Below are positions 48,761 to 60,399 of a stretch of 64,000 bases of DNA, piece after piece. The stretch lies in contig CM119268.1 of assembly GCA_051294375.1 (NCBI GenBank), positions 20,663,266 through 20,727,265 on the forward strand, read 5' to 3'. This DNA comes from Paraspadella gotoi (taxonomy: Eukaryota; Chaetognatha). Under the pieces are notes generated by a model that worked only from the letters and a program-made list of their open reading frames with translations, had not been told where the DNA came from and searched no databases. Within the stretch, counting starts at the first letter, position 1; every line of letters starts with the position of its first letter. A program made the translations under genes and the position numbers.

Positions 48761-49086
48761 CCTTTCACAATTAACGATGATGATGATGTATTGATTCACT
48801 TTCTGTTCCAGTGAAACTCATCTAATGGGGCGGGAAAATTTCTCACTGACTTTGATACTGTCTCTCTGTCTCTCTCTTTCTCTCTGTCTCTCTTTCTCTC
48901 AGTCAATAATTGCATGACAGCAAAAAACGACAGTTGATGCAACAGAAATCACAGTCAAATAACCCAACATTTTGATGATTTAAATAAAGTTCACTTAAAT
49001 ACAAAACCGATCACCGGTCAATGTGATGCGAGCGTTCGAGGATAAGGTTCGGCGATCACGGGGTGAAACGATGCCAAAATCGTCAG

Positions 49087-49146
49087 AGGTCAAAAAAGGT
49101 CATCAGGGTCATCAAGGATCGAATGTGAAAGGTCAACGCGAGGTCA
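49087..49146 (+). promoter_or_regulatory. Nuclear-receptor half-site cluster (DR4, DR3, DR5)
   Basis: Five direct half-sites in 60 bp, all in the same direction: AGGTCA at 49087 and 49097 (spacing 4), GGGTCA at 49106 (spacing 3 from the previous), AGGTCA at 49130 and 49141 (spacing 5). Direct repeats with 3-5 bp spacing are the known binding geometry of RXR/USP heterodimers. Exact spacings are read directly; the role is inferred. Confidence 0.4.
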
Positions 49147-49237
49147 TCAAACTTCCATCTGGACGACATCAACGCTGATCGTTCGTTGGCCAAAAGAAAC
49201 AAAGAGATTTCATTTCCTTCGAAAAGCCGCTCGGGGA

Positions 49238-49360
49238 CGACGACGACGAAGACGACGATGACAACGACGAAGACAACGACGACGATGACAATGGAGAAGA
49301 CGACATCGAGGACGACGACGACGAAGACGACAAGGACGACGACAACGACGAGGGCGAAGA
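49238..49360. repeat. (GAC)n-rich trinucleotide tract
   Basis: Imperfect (ACG)n with GAAGAC and AACGAC interruptions. Confidence 0.9.
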
Positions 49361-49471
49361 CAACAACAACAAAAGCACCAACGTTATCGGTTGCCAATGA
49401 CGACGGTTCACTGAACTTCGCTTTTGCTCTTTGGGTTTCGCTTTTCATTTTTTTGGCCTCGGCGATCGAAA

Positions 49472-49483
49472 TGACGTCACGTG
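49472..49483. promoter_or_regulatory. Overlapping CRE and E-box
   Basis: TGACGTCACGTG: a perfect CRE (49472-49479) overlapping a perfect CACGTG E-box (49478-49483), 325 bp from the nuclear-receptor half-sites. Together, 49087-49483 may be a compound intronic enhancer. A further TATAAATA lies at 49620-49627. Confidence 0.3.
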
Positions 49484-49797
49484 ACTAAAATGAAAGCGAA
49501 ATGAAAAGAAATTGAAATGAGTCTAAAAATTTCTTTTTTAAAAATTAGAAAAAAATAACTAATTTTTTCAAAGCAGCAGGAAAATAGCAATGAGAACTAA
49601 AGAGAAATCCTGGCCAGCGTATAAATATTTCAAAAATCCATCTGGCGTTTTCCCTAAACGTGCTCCTCTGCAATTCCATTTTGTCCTCAATGGTTAAGGA
49701 TTGCAGAAACTGAAAGAAGACGTTGCGAGGCGGTGCCAACGGGAACGGCGACAGCACCAACAGCCTTGACGTCTACTCTCCTCTCTTTTTGCTGAGA

Positions 49798-49954
<157 letters not shown>

Positions 49955-50029
49955 GGGAAGCGTAGGCGAGGGGGGAAACAAAATGAATGGTAATGAAATA
50001 AAAGAAAAAAAGAGAAAAAGAGGGGAGGA

Positions 50030-50570
50030 GAAACGGAGGCAGGAAGTTGAGTGAAATTGATGGAGATAAAAGAGAAAGCGAAAGATGAGACGGAGGGAGG
50101 AAAGGGGGAGGGAGGATGAGGAGGAGGAAGGAGAAAGGAGATGAAGAAGGAGGAAGGAGGAAAAGGAAACGGGGAGGAGAAAGGAAGGAAAAGAAACTTA
50201 GGAAAGAGAGACTGGGGAGGAAAAGGAAAGATGGAGGAAAAAGGAAAGATAGAGAAGGAGATTGGGGAGGAAAAGGAAAGATGGAGGAAGAAGGAAAGAG
50301 AGAGAAAGGAGATATGGGAGGAAAAGGAAAGATGGAGGAAGAAGAAAGAGACGAGAAGGAGATGGGGAGGAAAAGAAAAGATAGGAGGAATAAGGAAAAG
50401 AGATAGAAGGAGATTGGGGAGAAAAGGAAAGATAGGAGGAAGAAGGAAAGAAGAGAGAAGGAATTGGGGAAAAGGAAAGATGAGGAAGGAGAAAGAGAGA
50501 GTAAGGATTTGGGACAGAAAAAGGAAAGATGGAGGAAGAAGGAAAGAGAGAGAAGGAGAGTGGAGGAAAT
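50030..50570. repeat. Purine-rich minisatellite, about 50-bp unit
   Basis: Degenerate units built on GGGGAGGAAAAGGAAAGATG, GAGGAAGAAGGAAAGAG and AGAAGGAGATT. Lys/Glu/Arg frames are artefacts. Purine-rich sequence continues to about 50960. Confidence 0.8.
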
Positions 50571-51499
50571 ATTTGTTGGGCTTTAATCGTAGGAGGAAAA
50601 GAAGGAAAGAAATTAAGGAAACGAGGAATGATGGAAGGAAGGGAGAAAGTTTGCGGAAGAACTCAGTGAAGAGATAATTAAGGAAGAAAGAAAAAAAAGA
50701 AAAAGAGGAAAATGAATTTAATACAATTAATGAGGAGGAGGAAAGGAGGAAGAGGAAAGGAGGAAGAGGAAAAGTAATGGAAAGTTTTTATTTTTCACCA
50801 AAACGTTACATTTGAAAATACGACGTGGAAATGGAATAAAAGAGAAGGAGAGGCGAGGTAAACGTGAAGAGGGAGTTATATAAAGAAGTAATAATAAGAA
50901 GATATGTAGAGAAGTAAAGAAGATAAGAAAAGGAAAGGAAGGAAAAAAAAGAGAAAAGAGAAAAGAGAAGAGAGGGATGAAAGATCTTAGAGCGAATGAA
51001 AAATGGCGTTGCGTCACAGTTGCATTCATAAAAAAAAATTATCTGTTCGACTTTATTATGATATTCGGTTGGATTTAATAAAACATTTTATTTTTATGTA
51101 TTTATATAAAAACTATCAATGCAAAATCTTATTTTTTTATACATTTGACTAATTAAAGAGTAAAATAATAAAATTTTTACTAAAAAGTTATTTATTTATA
51201 TTTATATTTAGTACAATAAAATGAAAATAGCATCAGAGCATTGTTTACTATTCTTTTCATCTTATTTTTCGAATACTGTTTGTTAAATATACTTAATGCT
51301 GCATATTTTTAAAAAAATATATTATTTGTATTTTTTTGTTTATTGAAGGAATTATTGTTATTATTGTCACCGTTATAAAAGTTATTATTGCTAGTATGGT
51401 TATTATTATAGTTGATTATTATATTTATATATATTATTATTGATTGGTATGATTGTAGTAGTTATTATGTAAAATAAAAAATATAAATTTATTTTTTTA

Positions 51500-51812
51500 A
51501 TTTATATTACTTTTACTTGTACAATTTTATCAAAACTTTAATTTTGGCTAAAGCACATTTTTTCCTACCCACATACAAAATTTTAACATAATCTGTTTAT
51601 CCAATCTCGAGTAACTGGAGATTAAAGCAAAATTGGGATAGGTGGACATATGGATAGACTGACAGACAGATAAAAAAAAATAATTTTTTTTATAATTTAA
51701 CATTTTTTAGATGATTTAGGTGATTGAATGACCAAACCAATAAACAAACAAAGGAGATGATAGAGTTGATTCTGCTTAAGAAGATTTGACTAAAAAGTTT
51801 TTCTTACCCATT
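51500..51812 (-). mobile_element. Decayed HINE-like element, copy E6 (reverse)
   Basis: Retains ACCCACATACAAAATTTTAA, ATCTCGAGTAACTGGAG, GACTGACAGACAGAT (short GTCY remnant) and the end GATAGAGTTGATTCTGCTTA...AAGATTTGACTAAAAAG. Flanks 51000-52480 are AT-rich; I see no gene in them. Confidence 0.45.
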
Positions 51813-52989
51813 CTCATTGAGAATAATGGTTTTGCATAGAAAATCAAAACATCAAAAAATCGAAAAGCTGATTTTTTTTACAATTGCTAAATTTTTTTTC
51901 TAACTCAAAATCCATTGTTGTCAAATTTCAAAATAATTTTTTTCAAAATCATTCAAAAATTTTTTTTTATTAATTTAAAATGTTTCATATGATGATGTTT
52001 TTGCTAGAAAAAGAATTGAAAAAAAGGGAAAAATATAGTAATTATGTAAGGTTTTTGAAGATGACTCTAAAATATTAGATTATTAGATACAAGGGGAGAA
52101 AGCAGAGAAAACTTCCTATTCATAAAAAAATTGAAAATGAATTGCTATTCAGATTAATTGACTATTATAAGCTAATAATTCATATAAATTGAGGAAATAA
52201 TGGATAAAAAATATTCATCTTAGTCTCGGTTAACTTTTAAGTTATCGTTATAGTTTCGTTTTAATAATATTAATATTTCTTTTGCATTTATAAAAGCAAT
52301 GGTGTTAAATTTTGTAAGTGTTTCGAGCTATATTGCTTCATATTTTTTTCTATTTTTGATCTAGTTAGTAACAGCCAATTAATTTGACTCAGAAACAACT
52401 TTAAAGGGACAAAATCAGCCTGAGAGCTTTTCGCCACCTTATTTTTCATTGTGTCATAAAAGAAAGAAAATTTAAAGCCTTAAGGAATGCGATGGAAATT
52501 AAAAGGGCGTTTGTTATCCTTCGTTTCCACCATCGGATTCTTATTGCCGTTGATTCCATCTGTTCTATTGGTTCCATCTGTTCGGTTTTTTCCGTCTGCT
52601 TCATCATTGAAGAAACGATTAAGTTTATCTGTTCTGCAATCTTATTCTATCAACACAATTCGATCCATTTATGCCTATGATAAAAGATGGCAACAGTTCC
52701 ATCTATTTCAATTATGCCATTGGCTTTTTTCGTCGTCATTTGTCTTCTCTCCACCTGATAGTTTCAGTTTATAATTTTTGACGGCCGGACGAGGGTAATG
52801 GAGAGAGAGAAAGAGAGAGAGAGAGAGAGATTTTAAGGAAGCGCAAGTGGGGAAGCTGACTAGCCGTTAACTTTTCACTTTAAACCCCCTTAGTAACTAA
52901 ATGTAGACGTGGCCTGTTGTTTTAGAGATACCAGCTTTCGTTTTTCCAACGCACACCAATGCGTTTACGCCTCCTACACTTTCCCGCAG

Positions 52990-53269
52990 GGATAGTTACG
53001 TGGTTTGGAGATTGTAACCTGGGGGATGATACCCCCAAGTGTACCCTGGTCAGAGTGGAATGTGCCAACTCCAATTGATAGCACACGTTTTCGATCCCAG
53101 GACTTGTATGCGAGTTTCAGAGAGTGCGTGCGGAGTGAACCTGCATGCCCGACAACTACAGATGGAAGAGAAGTAGACGAGAAGAGAGAGTATGAGATAT
53201 TATTTAATTTGTCACCCCTTAATTATCGGATGAGATGTGATTCCCCCGGGAGATGCAATGATGATTGGT
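52990..53269 (+). CDS. Candidate exon, unrecognised, possibly frame-broken
   Basis: TTTCCCGCAG (acceptor ending 52989) opens a non-repetitive stretch ending at a possible donor TTG|GTAACT (53270). Two frames look protein-like in turn: the first gives TWFGDCNLGDDTPKC and stops after about 28 codons; another, open from before 53005 to 53271, gives SQDLYASFRECVRSEPACP. A one-base error between them (the region has no independent copy to check) would join them into one Cys-containing segment. The family is unknown, and the phases cannot be tested against the receptor, whose exons 4 and 5 already join without it. Confidence 0.2.
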
Positions 53270-53384
53270 AACTGCAAAACTTTTACTACCTAAACCTCTA
53301 TGCTTCTATATAACATTCCAACCAAATTACGTAAATAAAGACAACAACGAAGAAGAGGGGTTGGAAAATAAAGACTACAACTAC

Positions 53385-53457
53385 AACGACGACGACGACG
53401 ACAGCGACAACGACGACAACGACGACGACGACGGCGACAACGACGACGACAACGACG
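53385..53457. repeat. (GAC)n trinucleotide tract
   Basis: (ACG)n with AACGAC interruptions; Asp-rich frame is an artefact. Confidence 0.9.
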
Positions 53458-53944
53458 TTTACTCATCGGCGAAGACTTTGAAACGAGTCTCGTCATTACG
53501 AGGGACAAAGTATTAATTATTGTTGGACAAAGAAAAAAAATGACATTGCGAAGATTTTTTTCCGACTGAAAAGAAGGAGCAGAAAAGAAGGAGCAGAAGA
53601 GGAAGAAGTGAGGAAGGGAGAAGTGTAGGAGCTGGAAATGGTGGGGAGGGGACGAGGAGCAGGAGCGGGAGAAGTGATAGAGCAGTGATAAAGCGTCAGA
53701 GTAGACTAGCACGAGCAATGAATGAGAGAATTGGAGGAGAAGGATCGGAGTATGTGGTGCAGGAGGAGATCCTATGATGGGTTAGAGGTGCTGGAGTAGA
53801 AGAGGAGGAGCAGGAGCGAGGGAAAAGGAGCGAGGGAGAAGGAGGAGCAGATTATTGGCGATCGACTCCGTCGTGGAAAATCATTAACGACGGAAGAAGA
53901 AGACGATTAAGCGAGGGATTTTTAGAGGCGAGAAAAAAAAGGGG

Positions 53945-54055
53945 AAAAGACTGGCATAAAAGACTGGCAAAGATTGAAAGACTGGCAAAGAAAAGACTCT
54001 GAAGACTGGCAGGAAAGACTGGCAAAGATTGAAAGACTGGCAAAGAAAGGAATCG
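53945..54055. repeat. Short tandem repeat AAAGACTGGCAAAGATTG
   Basis: About six degenerate units of 15-18 bp built on GAAAGACTGGCAAAG. Confidence 0.75.
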
Positions 54056-54559
54056 AACGAGTGGTATGAAAGGATTTCCAAAACAGATCAAATCTATAAA
54101 AAGGAAAAAAATTAAAAAAGAGAATCTAATTTTGTCGATTTCTGTAGCGAAATTTCATTTATTTTTTATTTTTTTATAAAATCCATCAAGTATAAATTTA
54201 ATCTAAACGTTTTAAGAGAAATTGTCATTAGTTTATTTTTTTGAAAAACTAAAATTGTACCGAAATTTTGGCGTAAACGGACGCCTCTGTCTGTACAAAC
54301 TACAAAGTGTACATCCCAATATATCCTCGGACAGAAGGTAGAATATAATTTCACTCACTTGACTTGGGATGAATGTTTACCTCCGGATAATTATCATAAA
54401 ATTATGAGTTTAAAAAAAGAAATAGAATCAAAAAATAACCAAACAACAAAAGACTCGTAAAACGCACAACGAAAAAGAGGAAAAAATCGGTGGCAAATCG
54501 AATTAGCGTGGCGGTCATGAAAAGGGAATTGATTCTGTCGGAACCAAATAAAAAAAAAA

Positions 54560-54584
54560 NNNNNNNNNNNNNNNNNNNNNNNNN
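54560..54584. other. 25-N assembly gap
   Basis: The one 25-N gap where I see no echo of flanking sequence. Interrupted (CT)n follows at 54715-54856. Confidence 0.8.
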
Positions 54585-54815
54585 CCATTTTCGGGTCAAT
54601 CTTACGATATCATAATTCCCGAATTCCACCCTCCATCTTTTCCCTGGAATCTTCTCTCTATATTCTGATTTCTAATATCTCCACTCTCCATGCTCTCTTC
54701 CTTCCCCTTCTCTCCCTCTCCCTCTCTCTCTCTCTCGTTCTCTCTCTCTCTGCTCGTCCTCGCGCTCCTCTCTCTCTCTCCTCTACATCTCTCCTCTCTC
54801 TACTCCTCTCGCTCT

Positions 54816-54855
<40 letters not shown>

Positions 54856-55441
54856 CTCCGCCTTTTGATCGCCGGCCACAAAATTAATTCTCATTCATAG
54901 AGAATCGTCGTCTCTAATTGGAAAACAAAGCGCATCGGAGGAGGCAGGTCATTCAAATGGGATTGAAAGAACGCAATCAAGCGAGACAAGAGAAGAGGAG
55001 AGAGAGAGAGAGAGGGGAGGGAGTGCAGCAGGAGTAATAGAGAGACGAGGGGCGAGGAGCAGGCATGAAGAGGAGAGAGAGCGAGACGGAGAGAGAGGCA
55101 GAGAGACGCAAGAAAGCGAGGGGGATACGATTACGGATTGAAAGAGATGCGAATGATTAAAACGAGTGAAGGTCAGAGATAGGCGTCTGACTGACGTTGG
55201 GACCGACAGACATTGGGACAGAAAGACGAAGACAGATGTTCTGTCACAGGATGAATGTAGGATAGAGACAAAGAACCATAAAAGGATCGAGGGAAAGAGA
55301 GTGAGAGACAGAGTGACCAGCGAGATAATCATAAAAGTCGATGAAAATAAAAGACTCATTCTTGTTTTTCAAAAGATTTTTTCTCATTGTGACGAAGAGA
55401 GAAAAGATTCATGGAATTTTTTTTCCTATGAATAAAAATAG

Positions 55442-55776
55442 ATCGAGAGAATCGGCCGGCGGCGGCGGCGGCTGCGGAGAAGGCGGCTGCGGTGGCGGCG
55501 GCTGCGGAGGCGGCGGCGGCGGCGGTGACGGCATCAACGACAAAAAACTTCGCGCCGAAGATGGAAAAAGTTTTAAAAGTTTTTTCTTTAATCGTCCAAG
55601 ATGATGTTAGCGTGTAAAGACAAGGAAAGACATACAAGACATGCAACGATAAGAAAAGACATTCAAAGACAGGAAACATGAGAAAAATTATATTTAAACA
55701 ATTTTGAGATAGTAATTACACAATGACAGCCTCTTCATGCTTGATCGTAAATCAGTTTCAAATCTAATAACCGATC

Positions 55777-55809
<33 letters not shown>
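55442..55809. repeat. GGC-rich tract and flank, clean copy
   Basis: (GGC)n with TGCGGA interruptions at 55458-55537; a frame from ATG 55429 would read a Gly/Cys-rich stretch followed by DGINDKKLRAEDGKSFKSFF. Both strands are open and neither has splice or homology support, so coding is not claimed. Repeated at 55835-56190 after a 25-N gap (55810-55834). Confidence 0.7.
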
Positions 55810-55834
55810 NNNNNNNNNNNNNNNNNNNNNNNNN

Positions 55835-56190
55835 TCGAGAGAATCGGCCGGCGGCGGCGGCGGCTGCGGAGAGGCGGCTGCGGTGGCGGTGGCTGCGGAG
55901 GCGGCGGCGGCGGCGGTGACGCAATCACGACAAAAACTTCGCGCCGAAGATGGAAAAAGTTTTTAAAGTTTTTCTTTAATCGTCCCAAGATGATGTAGCG
56001 TGTAAAAGACAAGGAAAGAACATACAAAGACATGCAACGATAAGAAAAGACATTCAAAGACAGGAAACATGAGAAAAATTATATTTAAACAATTTTGAGA
56101 TAGTAATTACACAATGACAGCCTCTTCATGCTTGATTCGTAAATCAGTTTCAAAATCTAATAACGATCTCTCTCTCTCCCTCTCTCTCTC
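55835..56190. other. Indel-bearing echo of 55442-55809
   Basis: Same sequence with one-base losses (GAGAGGCGGC against GAGAAGGCGG, CAATCACGAC against CATCAACGAC), immediately right of 25 N. Probably a false duplication. Confidence 0.7.
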
Positions 56191-56799
56191 TCTCTTCTCT
56201 CTCCTGTCTCTCGCTCTCTTCTCTCTCTCTCTCTCTCTCTCTCATCTCTCTCTCCGCTCTCTCTCTCCTCTCTTTTTCCTCTCTTTCCCAACAGTAATTC
56301 AGAATTCGTTCAAGTACAATGTTAACTTTGCTCCTCCCATTTTTCTCTTCCTTCTCTTCGGAATCAATCAATTTCTCACGAGAAAATAAAATAAACAGAA
56401 AGAAAAAAAGAAAAAGAAAAAAAAGTTTGCATCGAAAACAAGAAAAAAAACCTTTGCGGATTGAAAGAGAGAAAGAGAGAGANNNNNNNNNNGAGAGAGA
56501 AAAGAAAAAGAAAAATCAACTAGTTCATGCTTCTACGCCTCAGTGACGTTCTTGCGTCGACTTATCTCCCGATCATCATGTAATTATACTAATATAAAAC
56601 CTATTACTTATAAGCAACTTATTGTTTATTATGTTTTATCTGTAAATTATTGACAGAAATAACCAAGTTTGACGTGACCGCAACCTTACCTTTCCGCTAA
56701 GTATTAATTAAAATGATTTAGAATCATATGAATTACACAAGTATGCACACATATATATAACCCTACTACCAATGTATAAATCAAAAGAATAGATTGAAT

Positions 56800-56955
56800 T
56801 AAAAGATAAGTGAGATAGACCAATGGATTGACATACCGACCCACAGACCCACAGACCCACAGACCCACAGACCCACAGACCGACCCACAGACCGACCAAA
56901 AAAGCGACTTATAGTGTTGCTCCGCTTGTACTCGCGGCACAACTAAAAAAATGTT
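56800..56955 (-). mobile_element. HINE/pearl-like fragment E7 (reverse)
   Basis: (GACCCACA)n tract (56838-56896, a GTCY/GTGG variant), then GCGACTTATAGTGTTGCTCC and the hairpin GCTCCGCTTGTACTCGCGGC ending ACAACTAAAAAA: same subfamily as E4a. Gap 57061-57310 bounded by (AG)n follows. Confidence 0.55.
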
Positions 56956-57832
56956 TGCATAATTCAAAGAATCGATCGACGACGTCGATGCTTGAACAAT
57001 GAAATTATTTCCTCAGGGGAAAAATTCAATAATAAAAACCGAGAGTTGAGAGAGAGAGAGNNNNNNNNNNNNNNNNNNNNNNNNNNNNNNNNNNNNNNNN
57101 NNNNNNNNNNNNNNNNNNNNNNNNNNNNNNNNNNNNNNNNNNNNNNNNNNNNNNNNNNNNNNNNNNNNNNNNNNNNNNNNNNNNNNNNNNNNNNNNNNNN
57201 NNNNNNNNNNNNNNNNNNNNNNNNNNNNNNNNNNNNNNNNNNNNNNNNNNNNNNNNNNNNNNNNNNNNNNNNNNNNNNNNNNNNNNNNNNNNNNNNNNNN
57301 NNNNNNNNNNAAAGAGAGAGAGAGAGAGAGAAAGAGAAAGAGAAGAGAGAGAGAGGAGAGAGAAGAGCGAGAGAGAGAAAAGAGAAGAGAGGATTCTTGA
57401 TATGATCTTCGTTTTTCTCCTCGTCGTCTTTCATTTCGTCGTCGTCGTCGTCGTCGTCGTTCGTCTCTGTCACAGGCGGAATTCACGGGGGCAAAGGAAG
57501 TGACCACGTGACCAGTTTATGCCCACAACACGCGATCCATAGTAAGGAGGTTTCAGACCGTACCTGGTTGTCGTTGTCGTCTTTCAGCTTTGTTGTTTTT
57601 GTTGTTGTTGTTGTTATCGTTGTTGTTATCGTTAAGCAATGAAGAATTCTCTTTTCCCCTATCTTCCTCCCTCCCTCCCTCCTCCTCTCTCTCCCTCTCC
57701 TTCTCCCTTCCTCCCTCCCTCCTCCTTTCCCTCCCTCTTTCTCCCTCTCCTTCTCCCTCTCCCTTCCTGCCTCCCTCCTCCTCTCCCTCCCTCTTTCTCC
57801 CTCATCCACTCCACCTCCCCTCTCTCCCCCAG

Positions 57833-58019
57833 GCCTACCAGGATTCCTGTGGCATTCCCGGCGCCGCTCATCACCGCGTCGCCGGCTTACATCCGGGATC
57901 CGGCGCCGGCGTCTTACATCCCGGATGCGGCGCCATCTTAGAACCGCACTCGGGTTTGATGGAGCACCCCAGCACCATGGCCATCAATAAAAACAAACCC
58001 GTTGGATTCCGAGGCTGGG
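57833..58019 (+). CDS. Receptor gene, exon 5 (cytoplasmic tail)
   Basis: A 170-bp CT-rich tract ends in CTCTCCCCCAG at 57832; the donor is G|GTGAGA at 58020. Phase 0 in, phase 1 out, fitting exons 4 and 6. Residues 222-283: AYQDSCGIPGAAHH..., a Gly/Ala/His-rich first half with two LHPG repeats, then LEPHSGLMEHPSTMAINKNK and PVGFRGW. The overlapping +2 frame also looks like tail sequence in the first 36 codons (AYIRDPAPASYIPDAAPS, resembling the Tyr repeats of exon 6) but hits a TAG at 57940; a one-base error could mean the real protein uses it in part. The phase match on both sides favours the frame given. Confidence 0.55.
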
Positions 58020-58076
58020 GTGAGAAGGAATGGGGGAGAGGGGGGATTGCAGAGTGAGAGGAAAACAAGTGAAGAG

Positions 58077-58271
58077 AAGAGAGAGAGAGAGAGAAGAAGA
58101 GAAGAGAGAGAGAGAGAGAGAGAGAGAAGAAGAGAAGAGGGAAGAAGGAATAGAGGAGAGAGAGAGAAATAATTTTATTGGCCTCTTAAGGCGTTGCATC
58201 TATTTTGGACACGTTTGTCCCCTTCTGTTCACGGTATCCTCTCTCTCTCTCTCTCTCTCCTCTCTCTCTCG

Positions 58272-58304
<33 letters not shown>

Positions 58305-58325
58305 CTTCTCTTTCTCTCTCTCTGT
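58077..58325. repeat. (AG)n then (CT)n low-complexity arms
   Basis: 58077-58160 is (AG)n-rich, 58230-58325 is (CT)n-rich, with about 65 bp of unique sequence between; the arms could fold back. Confidence 0.85.
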
Positions 58326-59176
58326 CTCAGTGAAACGAGAATGACCAAACTTTTTTTTCTGGACGTCCACTGTTTACTCTCTTCTCTGATGATTAGATGC
58401 AACCGCATGGAGCGGACGGCAGGGTGGTCTGGCCAACTGCAAGAAAACGCGTTGCATTGCAAATATAAAGTTTGGCTGAGCGGATGTAGAAAATAAACGT
58501 TGTAGCCAAAATAAGTGAGATGCCAAAACACATTTGACGTTGTGCTATTTATGACAAGTTGAGAAAAGACATCAAATTCAACACAGAAGAACAAGAGAGT
58601 CAGTTTTTTTGTTTGTAGAAAATGTTTCCATATCTAAATTCGAATATAAGTTAATTTATGATATTGCTCACATTCGAATCATAGAATGGAATAATTTCAA
58701 TAAAATAAACTGAAATAAAAATATATGATAATAAAATAAATTCTTTTCGAAAAGAAAAAAAAAACATGAAATAGTTTTGAGACTTTTACGAAACTTCGAG
58801 TTGAGCAATAAAATAAATTCCATGTCACTTTTACCTAAAAAAATCTTTTTCGATAAAAAAAGTTATTTACTTTTTGCGAGGTTTATGAAAAGAATTTTAT
58901 GGCCAAATCAAAATCGTGAGTTGGTGATAAAAAGAAGGAGAAAAAAAATGTTTTTTTCACAAACTTCGAATTTCACATTCGTGAGAATAAAAAAAGGTTT
59001 ATTTCGGATTTGAACTCGAAACTTCTTGGACCATGATCTAGGACCGGATTATTTTTTTGAGTTATCTTTAGGGTGATATAATGTTATAATGTTATTAGTT
59101 AAAATGTTTGAAAAAATCTCGTAAATCATTTCTTATTTAAAAATCTTAAAAGTATAGTGATCTCGCCAGAAAATTA

Positions 59177-59302
59177 ATGAAAAAATCCGGAGAAAAAAAG
59201 AGAAGTCCAGCTGCTGCAGAGCTGAACTCGTTTTTAGACAAATCAGAAGAGGCAGCGCCTGACAAAAAGAGAAAGAGAAAAAGATACAATTTAAAGAAAT
59301 AA
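59177..59302 (+). CDS. Small basic ORF or terminal exon, nuclear-type peptide
   Basis: In an AT-rich intron, ATG 59177 opens 41 codons to TAA 59300-59302. The peptide MKKSGEKKRSPAAAELNSFL is followed by DKSEEAAPDKKRKRKRYNL and KK. Its composition is unlike the random AT-rich frames around it, and KKRKRKR is a textbook nuclear-localisation type cluster. The frame is open upstream to a stop at 59147 and contains a possible acceptor CTCGCCAG|A ending 59169, so it may be the last exon of a longer protein rather than a microprotein. It lies between receptor exons 5 and 6 and does not fit their phases. No family recognised. Confidence 0.35.
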   Translation: MKKSGEKKRSPAAAELNSFLDKSEEAAPDKKRKRKRYNLKK

Positions 59303-60399
59303 AAGAAAGACAAAAAAAATATTACAAATATAAAGTATAAATTTTTTTCTGTTTAATCATCATCATCATTATTAATATCTTTTAAAATCACATGTTTCAT
59401 ATTGATTCAAATATTTTTTGTTTTAATTTCTACTTCATTATAATTTTTTTTAATATGCAAATTAAAACTTAATATACTTGTGAAATAACTTGGTATTTTT
59501 CACGCTCGTGATATCTAACGTTCCATCGTTGTCCGTCCCTTGAAAGTCTGACGTAGGTTTTCATGAATTTTTTCCGCTGAATATTGAGTAAAATGATGAA
59601 TGAAAAGTAGAGATAAAAGTTTAGTAACTTATATTTTACATAAAATGTCCACAAAAATCCTATAAAACTCAAGTTCAGGATGGGCAATGCTACTTTTAGT
59701 AAGGCAAAAAATGGAACTAAATATTTCTATAGTCTCTTCAAATGACGACAAAAGAATCACAAATACCGACGAAATACTAAACAGTAAATAATTTGGCCGA
59801 ACGCGTAAGGACAACTAAGGTACGGTCAAAATAAGACTTCGGCCGAGAGAGAAATTACTAAGGCGAGGCATAATATTTAACAATACTATATACTAATTTG
59901 ATATTGTAGTAAGTACTATATTCTGATTTGCATATTGCAGTAAATAATAATAAAGTAGAAATTCAAATAAAAAATACTTGAATCAATATAAAACCAAAAA
60001 AATGGATACACATTTAACATTTTAACTGCCTCACCAATGGAACTTGATAACTAAATACATGGTTTGGTAGTTAAACCAAAAACCTGCAAAAAAAGATAGA
60101 AATTGTTTATTATTAGTTTAATGGCTACTTAAGAGAAGTGGCAAGCGAGAATAGGAGAGTGATTCAACCTGGACTATAGTGCTATAATAGTCATTTTTCC
60201 CCTTTCCTCCTCTTTCCTCCTCTTTTCCCCCTTTTCTTTCCATTTCCTCCCTTTTTCTATCCTTTCCTCCCTTTTTCTCTCCTTTCCTCCTCTTTCCTCC
60301 CTTTTCCTTCCCTTCCCTCCCCTTTTCCCCCTTTTTTTCCCTTTCCTCCCCCTCTCTCCCCTTTCCTCCCCAAACCCTAGACCCTCGTCTCTCTCTCAG

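Noticed and set aside
55429-55604. Gly/Cys-rich ORF from ATG 55429 over the GGC tract
   Set aside because: Poly-Gly on one strand and poly-Ala on the other; a GGC repeat without coding support.
57477-57540. Possible micro-exon after TCTGTCACAG (GIHGGKGSDHVTSLCPQHA)
   Set aside because: Its open frame needs a phase-1 entry, while the preceding receptor exon leaves in phase 0; the phase-0 frame stops.
59006-59017. Minus-strand GAGTTCAAATCC, B-box-like
   Set aside because: No matching A box or acceptor stem; not a tRNA gene.
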